Positions 1-8,186 of a stretch of 18,166 nt of DNA are shown piece after piece. The position numbers and the translations under genes were made by a program. Source of the stretch: Myxococcales bacterium (GTDB taxonomy: Bacteria > Myxococcota_C > UBA6777); assembly GCA_027005175.1 (NCBI GenBank), contig JALTMC010000372.1:1-18166 (forward strand), written 5' to 3'. The stretch's first letter is position 1; each line of letters begins with the position of its first letter. The notes under the pieces were generated by a model, which was given only the letters and a program-made list of their open reading frames with translations, did no database searches and was not told the origin of the DNA.

Positions 1-177
1 ATTGTATGGTGTTCCTGAACCTGTCACGCTCCAAGACGGATCGTCAGCATGGTAGGTCACAAGACTCAAGAAGAGGATGGCTCCAAGCGTAAGACCGATC
101 AGGGCCAGAGCTTCTCGCATACGGTGGGTGATTGTTCTTTTGGGCCTGGAGATGCGGCCGTTTCGTGACTTGTTCAT
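1..177 (-). CDS. ftsK: DNA translocase FtsK, N-terminal fragment (runs off the left edge)
   Basis: Read on the minus strand from the ATG at 177, the frame is open for 59 codons to the window edge. It has a basic N-terminus (MNKSRNGRISRPKRT), then a hydrophobic helix at about residues 23-41 (EALALIGLTLGAILFLSLV), then TYHADDPSWSVTGSG. The sequence S/T-Y-H-x-x-D-P-S-W-S directly after the first membrane helix is characteristic of FtsK/SpoIIIE N-termini. FtsK is the septal, hexameric DNA pump that clears and segregates chromosome termini at division. Only the first of the expected membrane helices is present; the motor and gamma domains lie outside. A GAGGAG ribosome site (plus-strand 181-186) sits 8 nt before the ATG. 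The gene is divergent from kamA. The call rests on a short but distinctive stretch. Confidence 0.85.
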   Translation of the reverse strand, partial: MNKSRNGRISRPKRTITHRMREALALIGLTLGAILFLSLVTYHADDPSWSVTGSGTPYN

Positions 178-220
178 AGACTCCTCATAGGATAGTGCCA
201 ACGAATAAGAATGACAGTTG

Positions 221-250
221 ATCATAGCGAAACCACCGCATCCACAGCAA
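221..250 (-). promoter_or_regulatory. Candidate sigma-70 promoter for ftsK
   Basis: On the minus strand, TTGCTG (plus 245-250) and TATGAT (plus 221-226) are separated by 18 nt. The -10 matches 5 of 6 consensus bases and the -35 is weak. A start near 214 would give an untranslated leader of about 37 nt carrying the GAGGAG site. This is pattern matching only. Confidence 0.4.
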
Positions 251-254
251 GTTT

Positions 255-283
255 TTGACAAGTTCAACAGAATCAGCTATCCA
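255..283 (+). promoter_or_regulatory. Candidate promoter for kamA
   Basis: There is a perfect TTGACA at 255-260, a 17-nt spacer, and TATCCA at 278-283 as a poor -10. Its position, about 165 nt before the preferred kamA start, and its orientation fit. The weak -10 keeps confidence low. Confidence 0.3.
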
Positions 284-449
284 TACGCCATTCTCAGCAC
301 TTCCCAACCCCCACGAAGACTGACCCGATACAATGAAGCGACTCGATCTGCAAGAAGACTCCTCGAACAGTCCAAACACTCGTCCTCCTTCAGAGGCTTC
401 AGCATCGTATGCCACTGTCCCTTCCACACGAAATGGGAGCGGCTCGACA

Positions 450-1658
450 ATGAATTTGTCCAAAAGAGCCCGCCTTCTACAGAGCCTCACACGCGAGGAG
501 TGGCAACGTGATGACTGGCACTGGCAAATGTCTCACCGTCTGACATCACTCCAGGATCTTCGGGTCCTGTGGCCCGAATGGAGACCATCACCAGAGCAAG
601 AAGCGGTCGCACAACGTTATCCCTTTGCAGTCACTCCCTATTATTTGTCATTAATGCAAAATCCATCTGCTCTTGATCCAATCGGCCGGATGGGAATTCC
701 ACAGGCATCGGAGCTGCAAGATGCCCCGGTTCTCTTTCGTGATCCCCTCGCCGAAGAAACACATAGCCCGGTTCCCGGCTTGGTTCATCGCTATCCTGAT
801 CGTGTAGTACTGCTACTCAATGGTCTCTGTCCCGTCTACTGCCGTCACTGCACTCGCAAACGCTTTGTTGGCATTGATGTCGCTGCTGCCTCTCGCCAAC
901 AAATAGAGCAATGGGTCGAGTATCTTCGTGCGACCCCCGCAGTGAAAGATGTGATCCTCTCAGGCGGTGACCCACTCACTCTCAGCGATGCTCGCTTGGA
1001 GGAAGTCTTGTCTGCTGTGAGTGCAGTTGAAAGTGTAGAGATCGTTCGGATCGGCACCCGAATCCCCGTGTTAATGCCAATGCGAGTGACCACAAAACTC
1101 TGTGAGATGCTATCCAAGCACCACCCTGTCTGGGTTGTAACTCACTTCAACCATCCCGCTGAGGTCACCCCCATAGCCACTCGTGCCTGTCAGCGCCTGC
1201 TCCAAGCAGGATGCCCCGTAAACAATCAGGCTGTGTTGCTTCGTGGAGTCAACGATCACCCCGATATCTTGGAAGACCTGTTGCGCCACCTGATGCGCAT
1301 TCGAGTACGTCCATACTACCTACACCAATGCGACTTGATCCAAGGTATTGAACACCTGCGCACCCCGATCTCCAGAGGCATTGAGATCATGGAAGCCCTG
1401 CGTGGACGACTTGGAGGCCTCGCCATCCCTCAGTATGTGGTCGACTTGCCCCAAGGTGGCGGAAAAGTACCGATCCTGCCCAATTATATCCTCAGCATGT
1501 CTCCCACCCAAACGATCTTACGCAATTTTGAAGGACGCATCGTCGCCTACCCCGAACCAACCTATATTCCCGACAGCTACGAACGTCCCCGCCGACCCCG
1601 AGGCGGCCTCTCAGACCAACTCGCCAACCTCAATCCAGAACCTCTCATCCCAAAGTAA
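450..1658 (+). CDS. kamA: Lysine 2,3-aminomutase (KamA-family radical SAM/PLP enzyme)
   Basis: Predicted to interconvert L-lysine and L-beta-lysine in the cytosol, using a [4Fe-4S] cluster, S-adenosylmethionine and PLP. From the ATG at 450 the protein has 402 residues. The cluster motif CPVYCRHC gives Cys127, Cys131 and Cys134. The lysine-binding aspartates are Asp295 (QCDLIQGIEHLRTP) and Asp332 (VVDLPQGGGK). Lys339 should form the PLP Schiff base. These sit a constant two residues after the known Clostridium subterminale positions (125/129/132, 293, 330, 337), which supports both the start and a true lysine mutase. GGGAG at 435-439 is a good ribosome site for 450. The frame is open back to an ATG at 333, but that would add 39 Ser/Pro/Thr-rich residues without a clear ribosome site. 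Related EpmB enzymes act on elongation factor P, and that role cannot be excluded. The stop lies inside the first copy of a 72-bp repeat. It converges on the htrA-type gene. Confidence 0.93.
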   Translation: MNLSKRARLLQSLTREEWQRDDWHWQMSHRLTSLQDLRVLWPEWRPSPEQEAVAQRYPFAVTPYYLSLMQNPSALDPIGRMGIPQASELQDAPVLFRDPLAEETHSPVPGLVHRYPDRVVLLLNGLCPVYCRHCTRKRFVGIDVAAASRQQIEQWVEYLRATPAVKDVILSGGDPLTLSDARLEEVLSAVSAVESVEIVRIGTRIPVLMPMRVTTKLCEMLSKHHPVWVVTHFNHPAEVTPIATRACQRLLQAGCPVNNQAVLLRGVNDHPDILEDLLRHLMRIRVRPYYLHQCDLIQGIEHLRTPISRGIEIMEALRGRLGGLAIPQYVVDLPQGGGKVPILPNYILSMSPTQTILRNFEGRIVAYPEPTYIPDSYERPRRPRGGLSDQLANLNPEPLIPK

Positions 1659-1828
1659 TGAACCGAATGTTGCGTCCCACATGAGGAAGGGTGTTAGAAC
1701 CGGACTCCCCGTAGGCTCATCCCAAAGCAATGAACCGAATGTTGCGTCCCACATGAGGAAGGGTGTTAGAACTGGACTCCCCGTGGGTTCCCCCCAAAGC
1801 AATGAACGAACCGAAAGTTGCGTCCCAC
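1644..1828. repeat. 72-bp tandem repeat spanning the kamA stop codon (two full copies, one partial)
   Basis: Copies start at 1644, 1716 and 1788, an exact 72-bp period. Copies 1 and 2 differ at only a few positions. Copy 3 is diverged and ends at about 1828. Each begins with a form of CTCATCCCAAAG. In copy 1 this encodes the last kamA residues before the TAA at 1656-1658, so the unit was copied from the gene end. Because 72 is divisible by three, an unrelated plus-strand frame also stays open through it. The remaining DNA to 1884 holds only a weak AT-rich hairpin (CCATTT/AAATGG, 1854-1869). Confidence 0.93.
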
Positions 1829-1884
1829 GGAGATACAGAAGATTTCGCAACATCCATTTTTTTAAATGGCAGTCGGTGGCCTGT

Positions 1885-3045
1885 TCAATACAGTTTAATT
1901 TTGACTTTCATCTTCTTGTTGTATCGATCGATGGTAAGGATGACAACGTCTCCTATTTTTTTCTTTTCGATGTAGGTGAGAAGATCGTTGGATGTCTTAA
2001 CCTTCCGGCCATTGATGGCGATAATAATATCTCCAAGAAGAAGATCGCCATCAGCGGTTTCTCGTACCCCGCGAAGTCCTGCACGTGCAGCGGGTCCTCG
2101 TCGAGAGATGCGAGCGATCATAACCCCAAGCTTGCCCAAGCTTTTCACGAAGTTCGGGTCTTGAATAATAATCACACCGATCCTTGGGCGAATCATTCGA
2201 CCGTATTTAATCAGCGAGGGGACCACGCGATTAACCGTGTCAACAGGAACCGCAAAGCCAATACCAGCACTGGCCCGAGAGGGGCTGTAGATCGCCGTAT
2301 TAACACCGATGAGAAGGCCGGAAGTGTCAATCAGCGGACCACCCGAGTTACCGGGGTTAATCGCAGCGTCTGTTTGAATCACACCTTGAATGGGGCGTCC
2401 GGTAAGAGACTTAATTTGTCGGTTCAGAGCACTAACAACACCGACAGTCAGAGTGCGATCGAGGCCAAAGGGGTTCCCGATCGCATAGACTTTTTGACCG
2501 ACACGCAGATTGCCAGAGCGTCCCACGCGAATGGGTCGAAGCTTGGATCGAGGCGCACGAATTCGCAGAACCGCGAGATCTTTGCTGGGATCTCGACCCA
2601 CAACCCGGGCGGTCCAGGTCGAGTGGTCCGACAGTCGGACACGCACAGAGCTGGCACCGCGGATCACATGAAAGTTCGTGACGATATGACCTGCTCGATC
2701 CCAGATAAAACCAGTCCCTGTTCCTCGCGGGATCTGGTATACATTCATACTGAAGAAGTCACGTTGTCGTTGGAGTTTCGTAATGTAAACCACCGATCGT
2801 GCATTGCGCTGAAAGATGCGAATATTGCGTTTCTCTCCAAATGTCAGGTTTCGACGTCGAGAGATCTTTCGAGCTTTGACCTCTGGAACCGTCATATACT
2901 CAACAATGTACCACGTCAGACCAGAGGCCAACATAGAGCTTAAAAGTACACCCACAAAAAACTTGGGTAGAGAGACTTGTGACGACGAGAAACGAGGTGG
3001 CTCAGGAATACCACCATAATACTTTGGTCTCCGACGTTCTTCCAT
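1885..3045 (-). CDS. htrA: DegS/HtrA-type membrane-anchored serine protease with one PDZ domain
   Basis: 386 residues with the DegS layout: a short cytoplasmic basic N-terminus, one membrane helix at about residues 29-49, a trypsin-like protease domain (about 75-275) and one C-terminal PDZ domain (about 285-386). The triad is visible as His126 (TNFHVI), Asp156 (SKDLAVL) and Ser234 (GNSGGPL), with TDAAINPGNSGGP matching the family core. It should act in the periplasm, on misfolded envelope proteins or as a site-1 protease in an envelope stress pathway. E. coli DegS is about 355 residues, so the length fits. The start is well fixed: a GAGGAGGT site (plus 3055-3062) lies about 9 nt before the ATG. 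No anti-sigma factor or sigma-E gene lies nearby, so the signalling role is inferred only from the architecture. It is divergent from the outer-membrane protein gene and convergent with kamA. Confidence 0.95.
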   Translation of the reverse strand: MEERRRPKYYGGIPEPPRFSSSQVSLPKFFVGVLLSSMLASGLTWYIVEYMTVPEVKARKISRRRNLTFGEKRNIRIFQRNARSVVYITKLQRQRDFFSMNVYQIPRGTGTGFIWDRAGHIVTNFHVIRGASSVRVRLSDHSTWTARVVGRDPSKDLAVLRIRAPRSKLRPIRVGRSGNLRVGQKVYAIGNPFGLDRTLTVGVVSALNRQIKSLTGRPIQGVIQTDAAINPGNSGGPLIDTSGLLIGVNTAIYSPSRASAGIGFAVPVDTVNRVVPSLIKYGRMIRPRIGVIIIQDPNFVKSLGKLGVMIARISRRGPAARAGLRGVRETADGDLLLGDIIIAINGRKVKTSNDLLTYIEKKKIGDVVILTIDRYNKKMKVKIKLY

Positions 3046-3142
3046 GCCAGGGTTACCTCCTCAAAGTTCGAAGCTTCAAAGACACAAGCCCTCATCAAAA
3101 CCGAATCATCGGTAAAACACAAGGGCCCCCCCCTCCTACGTC

Positions 3143-3171
3143 TTGACAGAGATTTCTAGCTATGCTAGCAA
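3143..3171 (+). promoter_or_regulatory. Candidate promoter for the outer-membrane protein gene, with a small palindrome
   Basis: TTGACA at 3143-3148 is perfect. A 17-nt spacer leads to TAGCAA (3166-3171), a weak -10. A short inverted repeat, CTAGC-TAT-GCTAG (3156-3168), lies across the spacer and -10 and could be an operator. This is the most promoter-like site in the head-to-head gap 3046-3334, which otherwise shows no repeats or genes. Confidence 0.3.
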
Positions 3172-3334
3172 CTACCATTCGTTACGGCAACTCGATCCAC
3201 TCGCAACATCGGTATTCTCACACCTATGGGTTGCGTCATGAATTGACCAACCTCATCCTGCAGAGATTCGCGACAACGGAGAACCCCTCGTGAATAAAGT
3301 TATGACTTCCGCTTGCACACTTAAAGAGAGTGCC

Positions 3335-5095
3335 ATGGTATATCGCAAAAAGAAAACCGCCATTTCCCTGGGACAATGCCTCCTTTTTGGAGTTGCCTTT
3401 TTCTTTGGTCTATCGTTTCCATTGGGTTCGTCGACAGCACAAGCACAAGACAGTGGCCCCATATTAGAGTTACATGGATACTTTCGATTTCGGGGCGATA
3501 TCCTTCAAAACATGTCCCTCGGTGTGTCTCCTGGAGTTCCAGGAGAAGAGATCACTGCACCTGGCTACAAACGTGCACGCTTTTTCTGGTTTCCGTTTTA
3601 CAATCCGATCGGTGCATATACCCCACTGGATGGCGGCGACTATCGCACTCAACTGCGCAAGAATCTGAAAGACCCCAACGATTACGCGAGAACATTGGCC
3701 AGTGCCAATATGCGTTTGCGCTTAAAAGCAACATTGCGGGTGGGGAAAGACATTAAGATCCACACCACAATCGATGTTCTTGACAACCTTGTGATGGGCT
3801 CAACACCACGAGGCTTCCAAGGGCAACTGCAAGACGCCTTTACTCCTTTAATCGGATTTAGCGAAACACAATTCCCGCCACAAGCCGGCTCAACCTCTTT
3901 TATGGACAGCATACGATTTCGTCACGTCTTTGCAAGTATACTGACGCCTGTTGGTGTCATTCGTGTCGGTCGAATGCCCAGTCATTGGGGCCTTGGTATT
4001 CTCGCAAACAGTGGAATGAAGAACAACAACGATTATGGTGATACTGTTGACCGTGTCATGTTTATTACCAAGCTCTTCAATCACCTGATTATTCCGGCCT
4101 TTGACTTCGTATCATCTGGACCTATCAGTGCTCGACCTCAGATGACACAATACGCAGGACAACCTTTTGATTTGGGTCCAGGTGATGACGCTCGCCAACT
4201 TGTCCTTGCTATCGCTCGCATCGACAGAGGCAACACCCTGCGCAACAAGATGGAAGACGGCGAGACAATCATCAACTACGGATTCTACGGTGTCTATCGC
4301 TGGCAAAACCAGACATCCGAGTGTGACCCAAATTCCACCTGTATCAACAAAGACCTCGACCCCTCAATAGCCATCAACAACAATGGACGCCATCCTGCGG
4401 ATATCGCATACAAAAATCGTGGAGCCCAACTTTTTATTGGAGACCTGTGGTTTCGTTTAATTTGGAGCGAAAGACTCCGACTCGAAGCAGAGTTTGTCTT
4501 TATCCTCGGTGAAGTCGCCAACGCTCCCAACGATAAGAAGCTCAGCATCTTGCAAATGGGTGGTGCACTCGAATTCACCTACTCCTTCTTACAAAACGCT
4601 TTGCAGCTTGGTCTCAACTTTGGTATCGCAACAGGTGACAAAGAGTTCTTCTCTCGCTGGGGCTTTACCCCAGACACAGACCAAAAGATCAACAACTATA
4701 AGTTCGACTCCGACTACCAAGTCGATATGATCCTGTGGCGTGAGATGTATGGAACTGTCACCAACGGCTTCTATCTCAAAGCAATGTTAACCTACAACTT
4801 CGACGGAGACCCCTGGCAAGATGGTGCGAATGGTATTGGTATTCGCGTCGCCGGTATCTACTCCCAGGCTCTCATCAAAGAGGCAACCTTAGGACAAGCC
4901 GAACCTCTCGGAGTCGAGCTGAATGCTCACATCAAGTGGGCCTCAAAAGATGGCTACTCTCTGGCAGTCGATTATGGAATATTATTCCCTCTTCCAGGGT
5001 TGTCTTACGCTGAGATCCAAAACGGTCAGCGTGTCGAGCGAATGGCTGCTGGCATTGCCCAACGTGTGCTGATTCGCCTCAATATCGACTTCTAA
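3335..5095 (+). CDS. Predicted outer-membrane beta-barrel protein (TIGR04551-like)
   Basis: From the ATG at 3335 the protein has 586 residues. It starts with a clear Sec signal peptide: MVYRKKK, a hydrophobic core, and probable cleavage after residue 36 (STAQA/QDSG). The mature part is rich in alternating aromatic/hydrophobic strands (ELHGYFRFRGDI, RLRLKATLRVG, GVIRVGRMPSHWGLGIL, LRLEAEFVFILGEV) and ends VLIRLNIDF; a terminal Phe is typical of BAM-inserted barrels. The GRMPSHWGLGI segment and overall layout recall a myxobacterial family of unknown function (TIGR04551), recognised from memory only. AAAGAGAG just before 3335 supports that ATG. The frame is open up to a GTG at 3290, which would add 15 polar residues ahead of the signal peptide. 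A single Cys pair (SECDPNSTC) lies in a predicted loop. Substrate and role are unknown. Confidence 0.8.
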   Translation: MVYRKKKTAISLGQCLLFGVAFFFGLSFPLGSSTAQAQDSGPILELHGYFRFRGDILQNMSLGVSPGVPGEEITAPGYKRARFFWFPFYNPIGAYTPLDGGDYRTQLRKNLKDPNDYARTLASANMRLRLKATLRVGKDIKIHTTIDVLDNLVMGSTPRGFQGQLQDAFTPLIGFSETQFPPQAGSTSFMDSIRFRHVFASILTPVGVIRVGRMPSHWGLGILANSGMKNNNDYGDTVDRVMFITKLFNHLIIPAFDFVSSGPISARPQMTQYAGQPFDLGPGDDARQLVLAIARIDRGNTLRNKMEDGETIINYGFYGVYRWQNQTSECDPNSTCINKDLDPSIAINNNGRHPADIAYKNRGAQLFIGDLWFRLIWSERLRLEAEFVFILGEVANAPNDKKLSILQMGGALEFTYSFLQNALQLGLNFGIATGDKEFFSRWGFTPDTDQKINNYKFDSDYQVDMILWREMYGTVTNGFYLKAMLTYNFDGDPWQDGANGIGIRVAGIYSQALIKEATLGQAEPLGVELNAHIKWASKDGYSLAVDYGILFPLPGLSYAEIQNGQRVERMAAGIAQRVLIRLNIDF

Positions 5096-5212
5096 GCCCC
5101 CTAGACAGACCGGCTTGAGGAACCGGAGTCAAACCAAACAGTGTTCGAGACAGACCCTTTTGAAATATTTCTGTGCATTGCCGCCTTCACCTCTCTCTCC
5201 AAGTTCAAGCAG

Positions 5213-5241
5213 TTGACATCACCCCAGGCGGCTCAACCGAT
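5213..5241 (+). promoter_or_regulatory. Candidate -35 element upstream of dapA
   Basis: TTGACA at 5213-5218 lies 44 nt before the dapA start. The matching -10 region (5236-5241, ACCGAT) is poor. The gap 5096-5261 holds no gene and no convincing terminator. The site is suggestive only. Confidence 0.22.
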
Positions 5242-5261
5242 ACCACAACGAAGAGGTATTT

Positions 5262-6152
5262 ATGTCTACAATGTTTTGTGGCTCAATGGTTGCGTTGGTC
5301 ACCCCCTTCAAAGCCAATCACGAAATCGATTGGGATGCCCTGGAGAGGCTCGTTCAATTTCAAATCGATGGCGGCACACAGGCCATCATTGCCTGCGGGA
5401 CAACCGCAGAAGCTGCGACGATGTCTGCCCTCGAACAAGGCAAAGTCATCCGCTTTATCAACGAACGTTGCCAGGGTCACATTCCAGTTGTTGCAGGAAC
5501 GGGCTCAAGCAGCACAAGCGTGGCTATCGAACTCAGTCAGCAAGCCAAAGAAATCGGCGTTGATGGATTGTTGGTGGTCACCCCACCTTATAACAAGCCC
5601 ACACAAGAGGGCCTTCTTGCGTATTACAATGCGATATCACAAGCGACAAAGATACCCATCATTCTCTACAATGTGCCCGGACGTACACAATGCCATATGC
5701 TGCCAGAGACCGTAGAAAAGTTAGCAGACGACCCCAACATTGTAGCGATCAAAGAAGCCACCTCTGATATGAATGTCGCGTCGGAGATCCACGAACGGTG
5801 TGGCGATAGAGTCGCTCTACTGTCGGGAGATGACTTCACAGCCTTTCCGCTTCTCTCCCTTGGAAGCAAGGGTTGGATCTCAGTCACAGCAAACGTTGTT
5901 CCTTCCGATCTACGTGCCATGTTTGACGCCTGGGATCGAGGAGATGTCGAAGCGGCCCGAGCGATTCACTACAAGCTCTTGCCACTCCATCGCGCCTTGT
6001 TTGCACTGAGCAACCCTATCCCAACAAAGAAAACCCTACAACTCATGGGCTACTGTGAACCACACATGCGCTCTCCATTGCTTGCGATGACAGGCTCTTC
6101 CATTGAAACGCTCAAACAAGCCCTTACAACCTATGGCCTGAACATCTCATAA
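5262..6152 (+). CDS. dapA: 4-hydroxy-tetrahydrodipicolinate synthase
   Basis: Condenses pyruvate with aspartate semialdehyde, the first committed step of diaminopimelate and lysine synthesis, in the cytosol. The 296 residues match the family (E. coli 292). The Schiff-base lysine is Lys164 (VAIKEAT). The catalytic triad residues are Thr48 (CGTTAE), Tyr110 (TPPYNKP) and Tyr136 (LYNVPGRT); Arg141 follows. All are three positions after the E. coli equivalents (161, 45, 107, 133, 138). The usual GTTGE(S) loop reads GTTAEA here, a small departure next to the catalytic threonines. AAGAGG at 5251-5256 sets the start. dapB follows after a repeat-filled gap of about 180 bp, so the two steps are clustered but not tightly coupled. 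Confidence 0.97.
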   Translation: MSTMFCGSMVALVTPFKANHEIDWDALERLVQFQIDGGTQAIIACGTTAEAATMSALEQGKVIRFINERCQGHIPVVAGTGSSSTSVAIELSQQAKEIGVDGLLVVTPPYNKPTQEGLLAYYNAISQATKIPIILYNVPGRTQCHMLPETVEKLADDPNIVAIKEATSDMNVASEIHERCGDRVALLSGDDFTAFPLLSLGSKGWISVTANVVPSDLRAMFDAWDRGDVEAARAIHYKLLPLHRALFALSNPIPTKKTLQLMGYCEPHMRSPLLAMTGSSIETLKQALTTYGLNIS

Positions 6153-6300
6153 CACCTCGTTGCCCAAAGTTGTCGCAGTGTTGTTGAGTTGTCAGTCTCA
6201 GGCTTCGGTACACTGAAGTTCTCGCAACACCTGGTTGTCCAAAGTTGTCGCAGTGTTCGACTCTTACCACACACAACCGACGGGCTGAAATTCTCGCAAA
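6151..6300. repeat. Direct repeats starting at the dapA stop codon (periods 75 and 72 bp)
   Basis: A 32-nt block at 6151-6182 recurs at 6226-6257 with two mismatches (75-bp period). The first copy overlaps the dapA TAA (6150-6152). A second block, CTGAAGTTCTCGCAA at 6213-6227, recurs at 6285-6299 with one change (72 bp). Each 32-nt copy also starts AACAC and ends GTGTT, so it could fold. The whole gap between dapA and dapB is made of this material. Confidence 0.88.
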
Positions 6301-6329
6301 CCTTCCCACCCATCACAAAAAGAGAGAGC

Positions 6330-7130
6330 ATGTCTACACCGATTGTTGTTCATGGAGCTGCTGGCCGTATGGGGCAGCGAATCATTGCGTTGTCCACCGA
6401 AGGTGAATTTGACCTTAAAGGTGCAGTGGATCACGCAACAAGCCCGTTACAAGGGAAAGATGCAGGAGAAGCAGCAGGTATTGCCTCCCTGGGCATCCCC
6501 ATCACAAACAAACTCAGCTTCCCCACCGATGCCATTGTGATCGATTTTTCTCACCACAAAGCCCTCGATCCCCTTCTTGAGTCAGTCTTACAATCTCAAA
6601 CACCCCTTGTTTGTGGAACAACCGGTCTGACGGATAAGCAAATCGAACGATTGCATCTGGCAGGAGAACACATCCCTGTCTTATTTAGCCCGAATATGAG
6701 TGTGGGCGTGAATGTACTGTTTCGGCTCGCTCGACAAGTCGCCCAAACCCTGGGTGAAGACTTTGATACCGAGATCATGGAGATACACCATCGATTTAAA
6801 AAGGATGCTCCCTCTGGAACAGCCGTCCGACTGGCCGAGGAGATCGCCCAAGGTCGAGAGGTGAACTTCCAAGAAAAGAAAGTGTACAGCCGGGACGATC
6901 GCAACCGCGAACGCGAGATCAATGAAATCGGTGTGCAGTCTCTTCGAGGTGGCGACATTCCCGGAGAACACACGGTCTTTTTCTGTGGTTTTGGTGAGCG
7001 CATCGAACTCACACACCGCGCACTCACCCGAGATATCTTTGCTCGAGGGGCACTTCGCGCCGCCGCATGGCTTCACGGAAAACCCAAAGGCTTTTACAAT
7101 ATGTACAATGTCTTAGGTATGGAAGATTGA
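6330..7130 (+). CDS. dapB: 4-hydroxy-tetrahydrodipicolinate reductase
   Basis: Reduces the DapA product with NAD(P)H, the second dedicated step towards diaminopimelate. It has 266 residues from the ATG at 6330 (E. coli 273). The N-terminal nucleotide-binding motif is VVHGAAGRMGQR (residues 6-17). CGTTG is at 95-99. The catalytic/substrate motif EIHHRFKKDAPSGTA (151-165) carries the His-His and Lys residues. SLRGGDIPGEHTVFF and the C-terminal GFYNMYNVLG are also typical. A purine-rich AGAGAGAG site immediately precedes 6330. The frame is open upstream to 6189, but those 47 codons translate the dapA-end repeats, so that longer start is rejected. Confidence 0.97.
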   Translation: MSTPIVVHGAAGRMGQRIIALSTEGEFDLKGAVDHATSPLQGKDAGEAAGIASLGIPITNKLSFPTDAIVIDFSHHKALDPLLESVLQSQTPLVCGTTGLTDKQIERLHLAGEHIPVLFSPNMSVGVNVLFRLARQVAQTLGEDFDTEIMEIHHRFKKDAPSGTAVRLAEEIAQGREVNFQEKKVYSRDDRNREREINEIGVQSLRGGDIPGEHTVFFCGFGERIELTHRALTRDIFARGALRAAAWLHGKPKGFYNMYNVLGMED

Positions 7131-7164
7131 TCTCCTCCCCCACCCTAGTCAGACTTAACTCTCT

Positions 7165-7280
7165 CAGCGGTCAAAGATTACTCACTCCACCAACGCCTCA
7201 TCGATGGGAGTAGGTTGTGTTCATGTTTCAGCGGTTTGCCAAACGTGGGTTGCTCACTCCACCAACGGCTCGTCCATGGA
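7165..7280. repeat. Imperfect direct repeat between dapB and folK (72 bp)
   Basis: CTCACTCCACCAACG at 7181-7195 recurs at 7253-7267, and the following bases are also similar (GCCTCATCGATGG against GGCTCGTCCATGG). An associated CAGCGG pair at 7165 and 7229 is offset by 64 bp. The unit is not clearly derived from the dapB stop region. It lies inside the spuriously open 5' extension of the folK frame. Confidence 0.75.
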
Positions 7281-7365
7281 AAGGGGCCCTATCCCGATTT
7301 CATCGTACAGATGGAGGAAGTCGGTTCACCACAATGCCCGCTCAGGAGAGTTTCCACCCGATCGA

Positions 7366-7869
7366 ATGCAACGAATGATGCTTGCCTATATTGCTTTTGG
7401 GGCCAATCTTGGAGACCGCCTTAAAACCTGGAGTCAAGTCAAACAAAAGCTCCACGCTACGGTTGGCGATGTTGTTGCAACCTCGTCCTTGTATGAAACA
7501 GAACCTGTCGGCGGGCCAGAACAAGCTTACTATATCAACGCAGTGTTGGTCGTAGAGACAAAGCAGACTCCCCATGCGTTGATGGCATCCCTGCTTCAAA
7601 TCGAAGAATCTCTCGGTCGTATTCGAACGATCCCTTGGGGACCTCGCGTTGTGGATCTCGATCTGCTGTTGATGGACGATGTTGTCCTCGATCTCCCCGG
7701 ACCTCCAGCCCTACAGCTTCCACATCCCCGTCTGGTGGAACGCCGCTTTGTTCTGGTTCCTCTCACAGAAATCGCTCCCAACCTAAAATATCCACAATCC
7801 CAAAACACAATGAGTGATCTTTTGGACGCTTGCTCCGATACATCCGCCGTGCTATCTCTCCAAACCTAA
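7366..7869 (+). CDS. folK: 2-amino-4-hydroxy-6-hydroxymethyldihydropteridine diphosphokinase
   Basis: Transfers pyrophosphate from ATP to 6-hydroxymethyl-dihydropterin in folate synthesis. Motifs from the N-terminus: MLAYIAFGANLGDR (family GSNLGDR), SLYETEPVGGPEQAYYINAV, ESLGRIRTIPWGPRVVDLDLLL (usual RWGPRxxDLDIL; the two metal-binding Asp are present) and LPHPRLVERRFVLVPLTEIAP. It has 167 residues from 7366, or 163 from the ATG at 7378, which fits E. coli HPPK (159) slightly better. Three ATGs (7366, 7375, 7378) compete and none has a strong ribosome site; AGGAG at 7344-7348 is rather far from all three. The frame is open back to 7204 through repeat DNA, which is rejected as coding. It lies after dapB; no folP or folB is in view. 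Confidence 0.93.
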   Translation: MQRMMLAYIAFGANLGDRLKTWSQVKQKLHATVGDVVATSSLYETEPVGGPEQAYYINAVLVVETKQTPHALMASLLQIEESLGRIRTIPWGPRVVDLDLLLMDDVVLDLPGPPALQLPHPRLVERRFVLVPLTEIAPNLKYPQSQNTMSDLLDACSDTSAVLSLQT

Positions 7870-8186
7870 TGCGCTGTCCATCAACACACTGGATTTCTTG
7901 GAACTCAACGCTTATCCTGGCATCCATAAGTCAGTATCACCAAGTATCTTTCACTTTTTGACGGCGAATCCCTTGCGAGACCAGGAACTCGCTACAGTCT
8001 AGGAATCCAAAAGACGTAGTTATGCTAACTTAGAAACAAGGCCAAAAGAGATGGCGATAACCTATACAAAGTCCGGGAAACTTGTATACATGGCGCAGCA
8101 AGGTAACGGCACCTCATCCATCGACTGGAGTGCTCCTCTTTCTGGATGGTTTATGTGGACTTCATACTCTTTAAGGGAGAACCCGT
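7870..8186. other. Intergenic gap between folK and the TTG-start membrane protein gene
   Basis: No gene, tandem repeat or convincing terminator was seen in these 317 bases. A plus-strand frame opens at an ATG at 8051, after AAAAGAG. It is out of phase with the following gene and its composition is not convincingly protein-like. The only useful signal is AAGGGAG at about 8173-8179, the ribosome site of the next gene. Confidence 0.6.

Noticed and set aside
333-449. Longer kamA start at ATG 333
   Set aside because: It adds 39 low-complexity residues without a clear ribosome site; the start at 450 has GGGAG upstream and gives family-consistent residue numbering.
1854-1869. CCATTT/AAATGG hairpin as a terminator between kamA and the protease gene
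   Set aside because: It is a six-base, AT-rich stem with no following T-tract in the protease direction; too weak to call.
1348-2943. A 531-codon plus-strand open frame
   Set aside because: It overlaps the end of kamA and almost all of the htrA-type gene on the opposite strand. Its translation has no recognisable motif, and it passes through the 72-bp repeat only because 72 is a multiple of three.
3067-3080. Palindrome around GAAGCTTC upstream of the protease gene as an operator
   Set aside because: Short, and no second copy was found; expected at this length by chance.
5103-5123. CCGG-based inverted repeat after the outer-membrane protein gene as a terminator
   Set aside because: The stem needs a two-base bulge and is not followed by T residues.
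6151-6300. CRISPR-like array between dapA and dapB
   Set aside because: There are only two imperfect copies, the spacer is not unique-length array DNA, and there are no cas genes. It matches the gene-end duplication pattern seen elsewhere.
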